Positions 16,545 to 24,219 of a DNA stretch of 38,746 nucleotides are shown in pieces (position 1 is the stretch's first letter; every line of letters begins with the position of its first letter). Position numbers and translations under genes: made by a program. Under the pieces are notes generated by a model that saw only the letters and a program-made list of their open reading frames with translations, did not search any database and was not told the DNA's origin. Source of the stretch: a bacterium (GTDB lineage Bacteria; Bacillota; Clostridia; Christensenellales; Aristaeellaceae); assembly GCA_029009515.1 (NCBI GenBank), contig JAQXJZ010000095.1:1-38746 (forward strand). Direction: 5' to 3'.

Positions 16545-18425
16545 TTACTCAGCGATGTACCAGCACTGGCAGTGCGCAATGCCCATATCGCGGTAGATGT
16601 CGGACCATACGCCGTCGGCCAGGAAGTTCTGGATGCGGGCGTTGACGGCATGATAGGTGGGAGAAGCCTCGACGTAGCCGATGACCCACATGTTGTCCTC
16701 GTGGAGCTTGAGCATCTGCAGAGCGATCTCGGTGCGCTTGTCGGGATCAGAGGTCACATCCAGCTGCTTCTTGAGCTCGATGAGCTTGAGCAGGTCGCCG
16801 GTAGCGGTGGTTTCGTCCATGGTGCCGTACCAGGCAACGTTGGTGGCGTAGCCGGGAACCATGCTGTTGGGCTTGAGCACGATGGAGATATCGCCCAGAC
16901 CGGTCACGGGGAAGATCATGGCTTCCACAGCGTTGGCCATCAGGTCGTTGTCGATGTTGGCGCGGTCGGAATCCTTGAAGGTGCACTTGATGCCGGCAGC
17001 GCGGAAGTAGGGCTCGAGGATCTTGTAGATGTCAGCAGCGCCGTTGTCGGCCACGGAGACGATGTTGAGCACGAAGTCGGAGCCGTCGGCGAAATCGTAG
17101 AAGCCGTCAGCGCCCATCACCAGACCGGCAGCCTCAAACAGGCTCTTGGCCTTGGCAACGTCGTACTCGGTCCACTTCTGGGCCCACTCTTCGCTGTAGC
17201 CCAGAGCGCCGGGCTGGGGAGCAGCCTGACCGCCGGCCAGCCAGCCGTCGGAGTACAGGGAGGCAAACTCTTCGCGATCCACGCAGATGGACATGCCCTG
17301 ACGGAAGTCAGCGTTGTTGAACAGAGCCTTCAGGTTGGCGTTGTCCACGTTCAGGTTCAGGTGCAGCTGGGTGGGCACGTTGCCCCAGTCGCTGCCGGAC
17401 CACTCGTAGATGTTGATCTTGGTTTCGCTTTCCAGAATGGTGGGAATGCTTTCCACGGCCACGGTCTGATAGTCCACGGTGCCGTCCAGCAGGAGCATGA
17501 GCTGCTGGTCAACGTTGGAAACGGTGGTGTAGATGATCTTGTCAATGTAGGGCAGCTGCTGACCGGCGGCGTCCACCTTCCAGTAGTAGGGGTTGCGCAC
17601 GAACTCGTAGTACTCGCCCTTGACGCTGTTCTTGCCTTCCTCAGTGGAGAGCACGTAGGGGTTCAGGGTGGGGATGCCCGGGTAATTCCAGAAGTAGTAG
17701 AGCATTTCCTTGCCCAGCTTGCCGGCATCGGAGAACTCGGTGCCGCAGATTTCCTTGCCCAGAGCCAGGGCTTCGGCTTCCTTGCCGTCGATGACGTTCT
17801 GCACCAGTTCTTCAAAGATGTGCTTGGGAGCATAGTGCCACTTCAGGTCCACGGCCAGCGCTTCGATGAAGTCGTACTTGGGGGTGCCGAAGGTGACGGT
17901 GAAGGTGTAATCGTCCACCTTTTCCACCACAGCGGGGTTGCCGTCGGCGTCCTTGTGGCAGTTGCGGATGCCCTTGCCATCCACCTTGTTCAGGCAAACG
18001 GCGTTGTAGAACCACACGCAGTCCTCAGCGGTGAAGGGAGCGCCGTCGGACCACTTCATGCCTTCGCGCAGATAGATGGTGTACACCTTGGCGTCTTCGC
18101 TCACATCGTAGCCCTTGGCCACGTTGGGCTCCACAGCGCCGGTGGTGGTGAAGCGGAACAGGCCCTCTTCGATGGGCTTGCCGGCATCCCAGTTGCCGCC
18201 GCCGGCAGAGCGCTTCAGCTCGCCGCCGTAGGTACCGATGGTGAGGTATTCGGCGTCTTCCACCATGGGCTCAGCGGGCAGACGGTCCGCCACGGCGCCG
18301 TAGGTGCCAAGAGCAGTGATGTAGGGCGCTTCGGTATAGGCAGGAGCTTCCGCCACGGCGGCGGCCGCGCTCACGCACAGAACCAGAGCAAGCGCCAGGG
18401 AGAGCCATTTTTTGACGTTACGCAT
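16545..18425 (-). CDS. family-5 extracellular solute-binding protein
   Basis: A 626-residue secreted binding protein of the SBP_bac_5 family. A signal peptide (KKWLSLALALVLCVSAAAA) is clear. Its only Cys is preceded by Leu, not the Gly/Ala/Ser of a lipobox, so cleavage by signal peptidase I after the AAAVAEA region is more likely than lipid anchoring. Family landmarks are REGMKWSDGAPFTAEDCVWF (about 121-140) and a DFRQGMSICVDREEF block. Family 5 carries peptides but also oligosaccharides; the GH38/GH105 neighbours favour the latter. AGGAGG lies at ideal distance before the ATG. It is the first gene of the glycan operon and is followed by a terminator, as expected for a protein needed in excess. 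Confidence 0.93.
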   Translation of the reverse strand: MRNVKKWLSLALALVLCVSAAAAVAEAPAYTEAPYITALGTYGAVADRLPAEPMVEDAEYLTIGTYGGELKRSAGGGNWDAGKPIEEGLFRFTTTGAVEPNVAKGYDVSEDAKVYTIYLREGMKWSDGAPFTAEDCVWFYNAVCLNKVDGKGIRNCHKDADGNPAVVEKVDDYTFTVTFGTPKYDFIEALAVDLKWHYAPKHIFEELVQNVIDGKEAEALALGKEICGTEFSDAGKLGKEMLYYFWNYPGIPTLNPYVLSTEEGKNSVKGEYYEFVRNPYYWKVDAAGQQLPYIDKIIYTTVSNVDQQLMLLLDGTVDYQTVAVESIPTILESETKINIYEWSGSDWGNVPTQLHLNLNVDNANLKALFNNADFRQGMSICVDREEFASLYSDGWLAGGQAAPQPGALGYSEEWAQKWTEYDVAKAKSLFEAAGLVMGADGFYDFADGSDFVLNIVSVADNGAADIYKILEPYFRAAGIKCTFKDSDRANIDNDLMANAVEAMIFPVTGLGDISIVLKPNSMVPGYATNVAWYGTMDETTATGDLLKLIELKKQLDVTSDPDKRTEIALQMLKLHEDNMWVIGYVEASPTYHAVNARIQNFLADGVWSDIYRDMGIAHCQCWYIAE

Positions 18426-18492
18426 CAGATGATTCCTCCTGATTTGTTTTGTGGGGATTCATTCCCCTTGTTCCGGATGTACTGATAATCCT

Positions 18493-18501
18493 ATATTAGC
18501 A
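18493..18501 (-). promoter_or_regulatory. candidate extended -10 for the glycan operon
   Basis: On the minus strand the sequence TGCTAATAT reads as an extended -10 box about 68 bases before the binding-protein ATG. No good -35 box lies upstream, which would fit a promoter needing the divergent AraC activator. Tentative. Confidence 0.35.
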
Positions 18502-18538
18502 CAATACATAGCAGATTCTACGCATTAATTGTCTTTTT

Positions 18539-18581
18539 TTGCATCAAAACATTGCATATTTTGCGCTTTCAGCTGTATAAT
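18539..18581 (+). promoter_or_regulatory. promoter of the AraC gene with a direct TTGCAT repeat
   Basis: TTGCAT (18552-18557) and TATAAT (18576-18581) with 18-base spacing form a good promoter for the regulator. A second TTGCAT at 18539-18544, 13 bases upstream, makes a direct repeat in the shared intergenic region. This could be an AraC half-site pair lying upstream of the divergent glycan operon promoter. The promoter is fairly secure; the operator reading is inference. Confidence 0.55.
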
Positions 18582-18676
18582 ACAGGTGGAATTGGGGCGT
18601 TTGATACAGGAATCCACGCCATGCTTTGCTTTTCAACGCGTAAAATGCAAGGTGCACGCCGCAGGAGGAAATGCGC

Positions 18677-19576
18677 ATGCTGATTCAGAACCTCGCGCTG
18701 TATGAGGACAAATACTATATCTACGTCAATCAGGAAAATGATCCCCTGTTTTATTTTTTCGATTACGACGTGCGCACGGCGGACATCAACATGCAGTTCC
18801 AGCACTTTCACACCTTTTATGAGCTGTGCGTGGTGCTCTGCCCCACCGCCACACACTTTCTGCAGGGCAAGCCCTACGCGCTGCAGACCTTCGATATCGT
18901 GGGCATTCCGCCAAACGTGCTGCACATGACCCAGTACCCGGAGGGCGAACCCTGCAAGCGCCTCATCATCCGTTTCAACCTGCCGCGCATGGGAAGCGGG
19001 CTATCCAATGAATACGAGCAGCTTTTGAGCGTGTTTCATCAGGAGGCGCCGGTGTTCCGCTTTGCGCCGGAACTGCGAAGCCGCCTGTACCGCAAACTCA
19101 ACGATATCTTCCTGCTCGCGCCCAAAACCGACCCCATGCGCAGCCTGATCCTCCATCAGAAATTCATCGAATTCCTGACGCTGCTGTTTCTGCATCAGGA
19201 CGAAAACGAGTATACCGGCGAGGCGGATATGACCCCCACGGAGCAGAAAATCTACGCCGTGGCGGCTTACATCCACGCGCATTACGCCGAGCCGCTCTCG
19301 CTGGATTTCCTCTCGCAGCAGTTTTTCATCAGCAGCTGCTACCTGTCGCACCAGTTCAAGAACATCACAGGCTTCACCCTCACCGATTACATCCAGATGA
19401 CCAAGGTGCGCAATGTGCAGTCCATCCTGCTCAACACCCGCATGCCCATCACCGATGCGGCGCTGAGCTGCGGTTTCACCAGCTTTTCGCAGTTCAACCG
19501 CGTGTTTCAAAAGCACATCGGCATGGCGCCCAGCCAGTACCGCAAGCAGCACCGCACGCTTAGCGCCGAGGAATAA
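18677..19576 (+). CDS. AraC family transcriptional regulator
   Basis: A 299-residue regulator. An N-terminal cupin-like ligand domain (about 20-140, with FHTFYELCVVL and FDIVGIPPNVLH) is followed by a double helix-turn-helix AraC DNA-binding domain (about 195-290: LSLDFLSQQFFISSCYLSHQ and ITDAALSCGFTSFSQFNRVF). Start ATG 18677 is chosen over ATG 18671 because AGGAGG at 18663-18668 would otherwise be two bases away. It is divergent from the glycan import operon with a shared about 250-base control region. It is therefore most likely that operon's sugar-responsive activator. Cytoplasmic, complete, and closed by a strong terminator. Confidence 0.9.
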   Translation: MLIQNLALYEDKYYIYVNQENDPLFYFFDYDVRTADINMQFQHFHTFYELCVVLCPTATHFLQGKPYALQTFDIVGIPPNVLHMTQYPEGEPCKRLIIRFNLPRMGSGLSNEYEQLLSVFHQEAPVFRFAPELRSRLYRKLNDIFLLAPKTDPMRSLILHQKFIEFLTLLFLHQDENEYTGEADMTPTEQKIYAVAAYIHAHYAEPLSLDFLSQQFFISSCYLSHQFKNITGFTLTDYIQMTKVRNVQSILLNTRMPITDAALSCGFTSFSQFNRVFQKHIGMAPSQYRKQHRTLSAEE

Positions 19577-19623
19577 AAGAAGTCCGGAAAAACCTTTTGT
19601 TTCAAAGGTTTCCCGGACTTCTT
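19577..19623. terminator. bidirectional terminator between convergent genes
   Basis: GAAGTCCGG plus AAACCTTT (19579-19597) pairs with AAAGGTTT plus CCGGACTTC (19604-19621), a stem of about 17 pairs with a small internal loop. It is placed between the AraC gene and the purine permease, which converge on it. The T runs are weak on both sides but the stem is long. Confidence 0.75.
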
Positions 19624-19641
19624 CGTTTTGTGATGCAAAAC

Positions 19642-21051
19642 TCAGTGGGTCAGAAGCAGCATGGCCACAAACAGCAGCGCAATCACCCACGAGCTGGCCT
19701 CGATCTTCTTCAGGTCGCCGGTGAAGGCGCTGATGACGATGTAGGAGATCAGGCCGAAGGCGATACCGTAGGAGATATTGTAGGTGAAGGGCATCACCGT
19801 CAGCGTGAGGAAGGCGGGCACGGACACGCGGAAGTCATTCCAGTCGATGTTGCGCACGGAGGTCATCATCAGCAGACCCACGTAGATCAGCGCCGCAGCG
19901 GTCGCGCAGCCGGGCACCAGCTGGGCGATGGGGCTTAAGAACATGGCCAGGAAAAAGAACGCGCCGCAGAACACGGAGGTAAGACCCGTGCGGCCGCCGG
20001 CAGCCACACCAGCGTTGACCTCGCTGAAGGTGGTGACGGTGGAGGTGCCGCAGATGGCGCCGATGGAGGTGGCGATGGCGTCGGAGAGCATGCCCTCGTT
20101 CATGTTGAGGGGCTCTCCCTTTTCATCCAGCAGGTTGGCGCGCTCGCAGGCAGCATAGAGGGTGCCCAGCGTGTCGAACATATCCACCATGCAGAAGGCC
20201 AGCGCCGTGGTGGCAATGGTGAGGAGCAGATTGGCCTGACCATGCTGGGCAATGAAACCAGAGAAGTCAAAGCCGTCGGTGAACACCTTGAACAGCGACT
20301 GCGCGCCAAACTCCTTGAACGCGGCAAAGGGACTCATGAACGTGATGCTGAACTGCGCATAGAAGCCGTCCACCGTCAGGCCCAACAGATAGTACAATCC
20401 CATGCCGCCGATGATGCCAATCAGCACTGCGCCGCGGATGTTCTTGTGGCTCATGATGACAATGGCCAGGAAGGTAGCCAGCGTTACCACCATGGGCATG
20501 ATATCAGCCCAGCGCTGCTTGAGCAGGTTGAAGGAGGCCAGATCCACACAGGTGGAGGGATTGGGCACCACGATGCCAGCATTCTGCAAACCCAGCAGGG
20601 CAATGAACAGGCCGATGCCGGATGGAATGGCCATGCGCACCGCCTCGGGCAGGGCGTCGAAGATGCGCTTGCGCAGGCCGGTGACCGTCAGGAAGATGAA
20701 CACCACGCCTTCCAGCAGGATCAGCACCAGTGCATTGGCATACGAAAGGCCGAAGCCGATGCACACGGTGTACACGAAGAAGGCATTCAGACCCATGCCG
20801 CTCGCCTGCGCCAGCGGCAGATTGGCCAAGATGCCGGCCAGCACCGTGCCCACCACGGCGGAGATGGCAGTAGCAATGTAGATGGCGCCGTAGGAAACGC
20901 CCAGAGGGTTGGAACCATCGCCAAACGGATTGGCAAACATGTTGGCGTTGACCATCAGGATGTACACCATCGAGAAAAAGGTGGTCATGCCTGCAATCAG
21001 TTCCGTTTTTACCGTGGTGTTGCGTTCTTTCAGTTTGAAGAAACGTTCCAT
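19642..21051 (-). CDS. NCS2/AzgA-type purine permease
   Basis: A 469-residue membrane protein with about 12-14 helices. The opening, with KTELIAGMTTFFSMVYILMV, and ASGMGLNAFFVYTVC, ALPEAVRMAIPSGIGLFIAL and SSIGAICGTSTVTTFSEVN-like blocks place it in the AzgA/PbuG branch of the nucleobase:cation symporter-2 superfamily, which imports adenine, guanine or hypoxanthine. The start is at ATG 21051, where AAGGAGA lies at good distance; the frame is open upstream but without family sequence. Monocistronic. An extended -10 box lies about 60 bases upstream. There is no room for a purine riboswitch. Which purine is preferred cannot be told. Confidence 0.92.
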   Translation of the reverse strand: MERFFKLKERNTTVKTELIAGMTTFFSMVYILMVNANMFANPFGDGSNPLGVSYGAIYIATAISAVVGTVLAGILANLPLAQASGMGLNAFFVYTVCIGFGLSYANALVLILLEGVVFIFLTVTGLRKRIFDALPEAVRMAIPSGIGLFIALLGLQNAGIVVPNPSTCVDLASFNLLKQRWADIMPMVVTLATFLAIVIMSHKNIRGAVLIGIIGGMGLYYLLGLTVDGFYAQFSITFMSPFAAFKEFGAQSLFKVFTDGFDFSGFIAQHGQANLLLTIATTALAFCMVDMFDTLGTLYAACERANLLDEKGEPLNMNEGMLSDAIATSIGAICGTSTVTTFSEVNAGVAAGGRTGLTSVFCGAFFFLAMFLSPIAQLVPGCATAAALIYVGLLMMTSVRNIDWNDFRVSVPAFLTLTVMPFTYNISYGIAFGLISYIVISAFTGDLKKIEASSWVIALLFVAMLLLTH

Positions 21052-21112
21052 CGCGACTCTCCTTTTGTCATGCTGCTTTTCGTTGTGGGTGTAAGGGATT
21101 CCATTGCAACAC

Positions 21113-21121
21113 AGTATAGCA
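21113..21121 (-). promoter_or_regulatory. extended -10 promoter of the purine permease
   Basis: TGCTATACT on the minus strand is a good extended -10 element 62 bases before the permease ATG. The -35 region is weak, which extended -10 promoters tolerate. Confidence 0.55.
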
Positions 21122-21185
21122 TATTTTGCCATCCTTGCGCAGCGAAAAAAAAAGCCTCCTTGCCGAAAAAAACAGATCCGCATTC

Positions 21186-21215
21186 TTTACAATCCGCCGC
21201 TTCGCATGGTATAGT
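21186..21215 (+). promoter_or_regulatory. promoter of the hydrogenase maturation operon
   Basis: TTTACA (21186-21191) and TATAGT (21210-21215), each five of six matches, are separated by 18 bases. Transcription would start near 21222, leaving a leader of about 154 bases before the first start codon. Confidence 0.65.
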
Positions 21216-21221
21216 AAAAAA

Positions 21222-21375
21222 CGGTCCTGACATTAAGCTTTTGGCTGCGTGGAAGGATGCGAACAACCACACATTCTGCGAAGGCGCGCATCTCTTTTTT
21301 GCACGCGCTTCGATGTTGTGCCGCATCCTTTTGTACAGGATGCGGCACATTTGTTTTGACAAGGAGGATGCGCAC
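21222..21375 (+). promoter_or_regulatory. candidate cis-regulatory leader RNA (terminator/antiterminator switch)
   Basis: The octamer AGGATGCG occurs three times in this leader: 21254-21261, 21337-21344 (3' arm of the terminator) and 21365-21372 (overlapping the ribosome site). Its complement CGCATCCT occurs once, at 21322-21329. Pairing of 21253-21261 with 21322-21330 (nine pairs), continued by 21263-21267 with 21315-21319 (five pairs), encloses a hairpin at 21279-21288/21304-21312 and would destroy the terminator's 5' arm. Pairing with the third copy would hide the ribosome site. This is the layout of a riboswitch or protein-controlled attenuator. I recognise no known riboswitch class in the possible sensing part. 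The pairings are seen directly; the regulatory role is inferred. Confidence 0.6.
21317..21357 (+). terminator. leader terminator upstream of the hyd operon
   Basis: A perfect 13-base stem (21317-21329 with 21337-21349) around a seven-base loop, followed by TTTGTTTT. It lies downstream of the operon's promoter and 18 bases before the first gene's start codon, so it should cut most transcripts short unless an alternative fold forms. Confidence 0.82.
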
Positions 21376-21633
21376 ATGGAAACGCGGATTGCAGTTATGA
21401 GCATCATTGTGGAAAACAGAGACTCCGTGCAGATGACCAACGCGCTTTTGCACGAATACGGCGAGTACATCATCGGCCGCATGGGCATTCCTTACCGCAA
21501 GCGCGGCATCAGCATCATCAGCATTGCGCTGGATGCGCCGCAGGATACCATCTCCACCCTGTCCGGCAAAATCGGCAATTTGCCCGACGTGAGCGTGAAA
21601 ACCGCTTACTCCAGCGTCAAATCGCATGAATAA
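21376..21633 (+). CDS. TM1266-type putative hydrogenase-system regulator
   Basis: An 85-residue protein with the pattern METRIAVMSIIVENRDSV then a GRMGIPYRKRGISIISI core, typical of the TM1266 family. These are small ferredoxin-like (ACT/NikR-C-like) proteins habitually encoded next to HydE, HydF and HydG and named iron-only hydrogenase system regulator, though their biochemical action is not established. AAGGAGG at 21361-21367 precedes the ATG. The 3' end overlaps the HydE start by eight bases, so translation is coupled. As first gene after the leader switch it could take part in feedback on that RNA, which is a guess. Confidence 0.85.
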   Translation: METRIAVMSIIVENRDSVQMTNALLHEYGEYIIGRMGIPYRKRGISIISIALDAPQDTISTLSGKIGNLPDVSVKTAYSSVKSHE

Positions 21634-22687
21634 AGAAAAAGAGCTGTTCGCCCTTATTGACCAGCTGGCTTCGCAGCATCATCTTTCGCAGGATGAATAC
21701 CGGTTTCTCATCGATCACCGCACGCCGGAAGCGGCCGAGAAGCTGGCGCAGCACGCCGTGCAGGCGCGCAAAGCCGTTTACGGAAACAAGGTGTTCATCC
21801 GCGGGCTGATTGAAGTGAGCAACATCTGCAAAAACGACTGCCTGTACTGCGGCATCCGGCGCAGCAACACCCAGTGCCAGCGCTACCGTCTCACCGCGCG
21901 GGACATTCTGGACTGCTGCCGCGAAGGGTATGGTCTGGGCTTTCGCACCTTTGTGCTGCAGGGCGGCGAGGATGCGTTCTTCACGGATGATTTCCTGTGC
22001 GGCCTGCTTGAAGAAATCAAGCGCGCTCACCCGGACTGCGCCGTCACCCTGTCCCTGGGCGAGCGCAGCCGCGAAAGCTACGCGCGCCTGAAGCAAGCCG
22101 GTGCAGACCGCTATCTGCTAAGGCACGAAACGGCGGATCAGATCCACTACGAAAAGCTGCATCCCTCCGCCATGCGCTTTGACAACCGCATGCGCTGCCT
22201 TCAGGATCTGAAGGAGCTGGGCTATCAGGTGGGCTGCGGCTTCATGGTGGGATCGCCCTTCCAGACCTCACGCGAGCTGGCCAGCGATCTGGCCTTCATC
22301 GAGCGCTTCCAGCCCTCCATGTGCGGCATTGGCCCCTTCATCCCCCAGTCCGCAACGCCTTTCAGGAATGAGGCGGCAGGCACGCTGGAATTGACCTGCT
22401 ACCTGCTTTCCATCATCCGGCTCATCCAGCCAAACCTGCTTCTGCCCTCCACCACCGCGCTGGGCACCATCCACCCCAGCGGGCGCGAAATGGGCATTCT
22501 GGCTGGCGCAAACGTGGTGATGCCCAATCTCTCCCCGCCTTCCGTGCGCAAGAAGTACGCCCTGTATGACAACAAGGCCACCGACGGCGCCGAAGCCGCC
22601 CAGTGCAGAGATGCGCTGGCACAGCGCATGGCCGCCATCGGCTACGAGGTGGTCACCGCGCGCGGCGATATCATCCCCATTCCCTGA
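21626..22687 (+). CDS. hydE: HydE, radical SAM [FeFe]-hydrogenase maturase
   Basis: A 353-residue radical S-adenosylmethionine enzyme. Cys68, Cys72 and Cys75 (CKNDCLYC) bind the catalytic [4Fe-4S] cluster, and VLQGGED at about 112-118 is the GGE-type SAM contact. The rest follows the BATS-containing HydE layout: GCGFMVGSPFQT, GIGPFIPQSATPF and LGTIHPSGREMGILAGANVV. The second C-terminal cluster motif seen in some HydE proteins is absent, which is common. HydE works after HydG on the cysteine-bearing iron-carbonyl-cyanide intermediate to build the H-cluster two-iron unit. The start lies within the preceding gene with no clear ribosome site of its own. Confidence 0.95.
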   Translation: MNKEKELFALIDQLASQHHLSQDEYRFLIDHRTPEAAEKLAQHAVQARKAVYGNKVFIRGLIEVSNICKNDCLYCGIRRSNTQCQRYRLTARDILDCCREGYGLGFRTFVLQGGEDAFFTDDFLCGLLEEIKRAHPDCAVTLSLGERSRESYARLKQAGADRYLLRHETADQIHYEKLHPSAMRFDNRMRCLQDLKELGYQVGCGFMVGSPFQTSRELASDLAFIERFQPSMCGIGPFIPQSATPFRNEAAGTLELTCYLLSIIRLIQPNLLLPSTTALGTIHPSGREMGILAGANVVMPNLSPPSVRKKYALYDNKATDGAEAAQCRDALAQRMAAIGYEVVTARGDIIPIP

Positions 22688-22746
22688 CCCCCAAAGAACG
22701 ATCTTACGAGGAAGAGCAATCTGACTCCAAAGAAAGGAAGAACACA

Positions 22747-24201
22747 ATGACCTACAATCCCAAATCCCTCAAAGCGGAAGAGTTTATCTCTGACGCCGAG
22801 ATCCTGGACACCCTTGCCTACGCGGAAGCCAACAAAAACAACCTGCCCCTCATCGAAAGCATTCTGGAAAAAGCCAAGCCCCAAAAAACCGAAACCGGCT
22901 ATACCTGCGCCGGTCTCACCCACCGCGAGGCGTCCGTGCTGCTGGCATGTGAACTGCCCGAGGTGACGCAGAAGATTTACCAGATTGCCGAAGAAATCAA
23001 GCTGGCCTTCTACGGCAATCGCATCGTCATCTTTGCGCCGCTGTACCTGTCCAACTACTGCGTCAACGGCTGCGTCTACTGCCCCTATCACCTCAAAAAC
23101 AAGCACATTGCCCGCAAGAAGCTCACGCAGGAGGAAGTGCGCGCGGAGGTCATCGCTCTGCAGGATATGGGCCACAAGCGCCTGGCCATCGAAGCGGGCG
23201 AAGACCCGGTCAACAACCCGATTGAATACATTCTGGAGTGCATCAAAACCATCTACAGCGTTCACCACAAGAATGGCGATATCCGCCGCGTGAACGTAAA
23301 CATTGCCGCCACCACCGTGGAAAACTACCGCAAGCTCAAGGACGCCGGCATCGGCACCTACATCCTGTTCCAGGAAACCTACCACAAGGAGAGCTACGAG
23401 GCGCTCCACCCCACCGGCCCCAAGCACAACTACGCCTACCACACCGAGGCCATGGACCGCGCCATGGAGGGCGGCATTGACGACGTGGGTCTGGGCGTGC
23501 TGTTTGGCCTGGAACTGTACAAGTACGAGTTTGCCGGTCTTTTGATGCACGCGGAGCACCTGGAAGCGGTGCACGGCGTGGGCCCGCACACCATCAGCGT
23601 GCCGCGTCTCAAGCGCGCCGACGACATCGATCCCGATCAGTTCGACAACGGCATCGATGACGAAACCTTTGCCAAAATCACCGCCTGCATCCGTCTGGCG
23701 GTTCCCTATACGGGCATCATCATCTCCACCCGTGAAAACGAGAAGGTGCGCACCAGGCTGCTTCGTCTGGGCGTATCGCAGGTTTCGGGCGGTTCCCGCA
23801 CCTCCGTTGGCGGATACGCTGGCTACAGCGCCGAGGAGCGCCCGCACGACACTGAGCAGTTCGACGTGTCCGATCAGCGATCGCTGGACGAAGTGGTGTG
23901 CTGGCTGATGGAGAATGGTCACATTCCGTCCTTCTGCACCGCCTGCTACCGCGAAGGCCGCACCGGCGACCGCTTCATGAGCCTGTGCAAATCCGGCCAG
24001 ATTCTCAACTGCTGCCACCCCAATGCGCTGATGACGCTGAGCGAATATCTGGAGGATTACGCTTCCGACAGGACGAAGGAAGTGGGCTACCAGATGGTGG
24101 AGGACGAGCTCAAGCGCATCCCCAAGGACAAGGTGCGCGCCATCGCCCAGCAAAATATTGAAGACATCAAGAACTCCAACCGCAGGGATTTCCGATTCTG
24201 A
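22747..24201 (+). CDS. hydG: HydG, tyrosine lyase of [FeFe]-hydrogenase maturation
   Basis: A 484-residue radical SAM tyrosine lyase that makes the CO and CN ligands of the H-cluster from tyrosine. The N-terminal cluster motif is Cys105-x3-Cys109-x2-Cys112 (CVNGCVYC). The C-terminal auxiliary cluster motif CX2CX22C is intact: Cys397, Cys400 and Cys423. Both are needed for Fe-CO-CN synthon formation, so the enzyme should be active. The start is ATG 22747, preceded by AAAGGAAG; the frame is open upstream only into the end of hydE. There is a 59-base gap after hydE with no terminator. Confidence 0.96.
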   Translation: MTYNPKSLKAEEFISDAEILDTLAYAEANKNNLPLIESILEKAKPQKTETGYTCAGLTHREASVLLACELPEVTQKIYQIAEEIKLAFYGNRIVIFAPLYLSNYCVNGCVYCPYHLKNKHIARKKLTQEEVRAEVIALQDMGHKRLAIEAGEDPVNNPIEYILECIKTIYSVHHKNGDIRRVNVNIAATTVENYRKLKDAGIGTYILFQETYHKESYEALHPTGPKHNYAYHTEAMDRAMEGGIDDVGLGVLFGLELYKYEFAGLLMHAEHLEAVHGVGPHTISVPRLKRADDIDPDQFDNGIDDETFAKITACIRLAVPYTGIIISTRENEKVRTRLLRLGVSQVSGGSRTSVGGYAGYSAEERPHDTEQFDVSDQRSLDEVVCWLMENGHIPSFCTACYREGRTGDRFMSLCKSGQILNCCHPNALMTLSEYLEDYASDRTKEVGYQMVEDELKRIPKDKVRAIAQQNIEDIKNSNRRDFRF

Positions 24202-24219
24202 CATGGCAGGAGGATAGCT

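Noticed and set aside
13102-18485. Long plus-strand open frames opposite the ABC importer genes
   Set aside because: Same antisense artefact; the minus strand holds complete, unmistakable transporter genes.
21052-21110. Purine riboswitch upstream of the purine permease
   Set aside because: Only about 55 bases separate the likely transcription start from the ATG, and no conserved purine-aptamer loop sequences are present.
21257-21400. Leader peptide (MRTTTHSAK...) that could drive translational attenuation of the hyd operon
   Set aside because: The ATG directly abuts the GGAAGG with no spacing, and the frame runs past the terminator into the next gene rather than stopping before it. The RNA pairing model is simpler.
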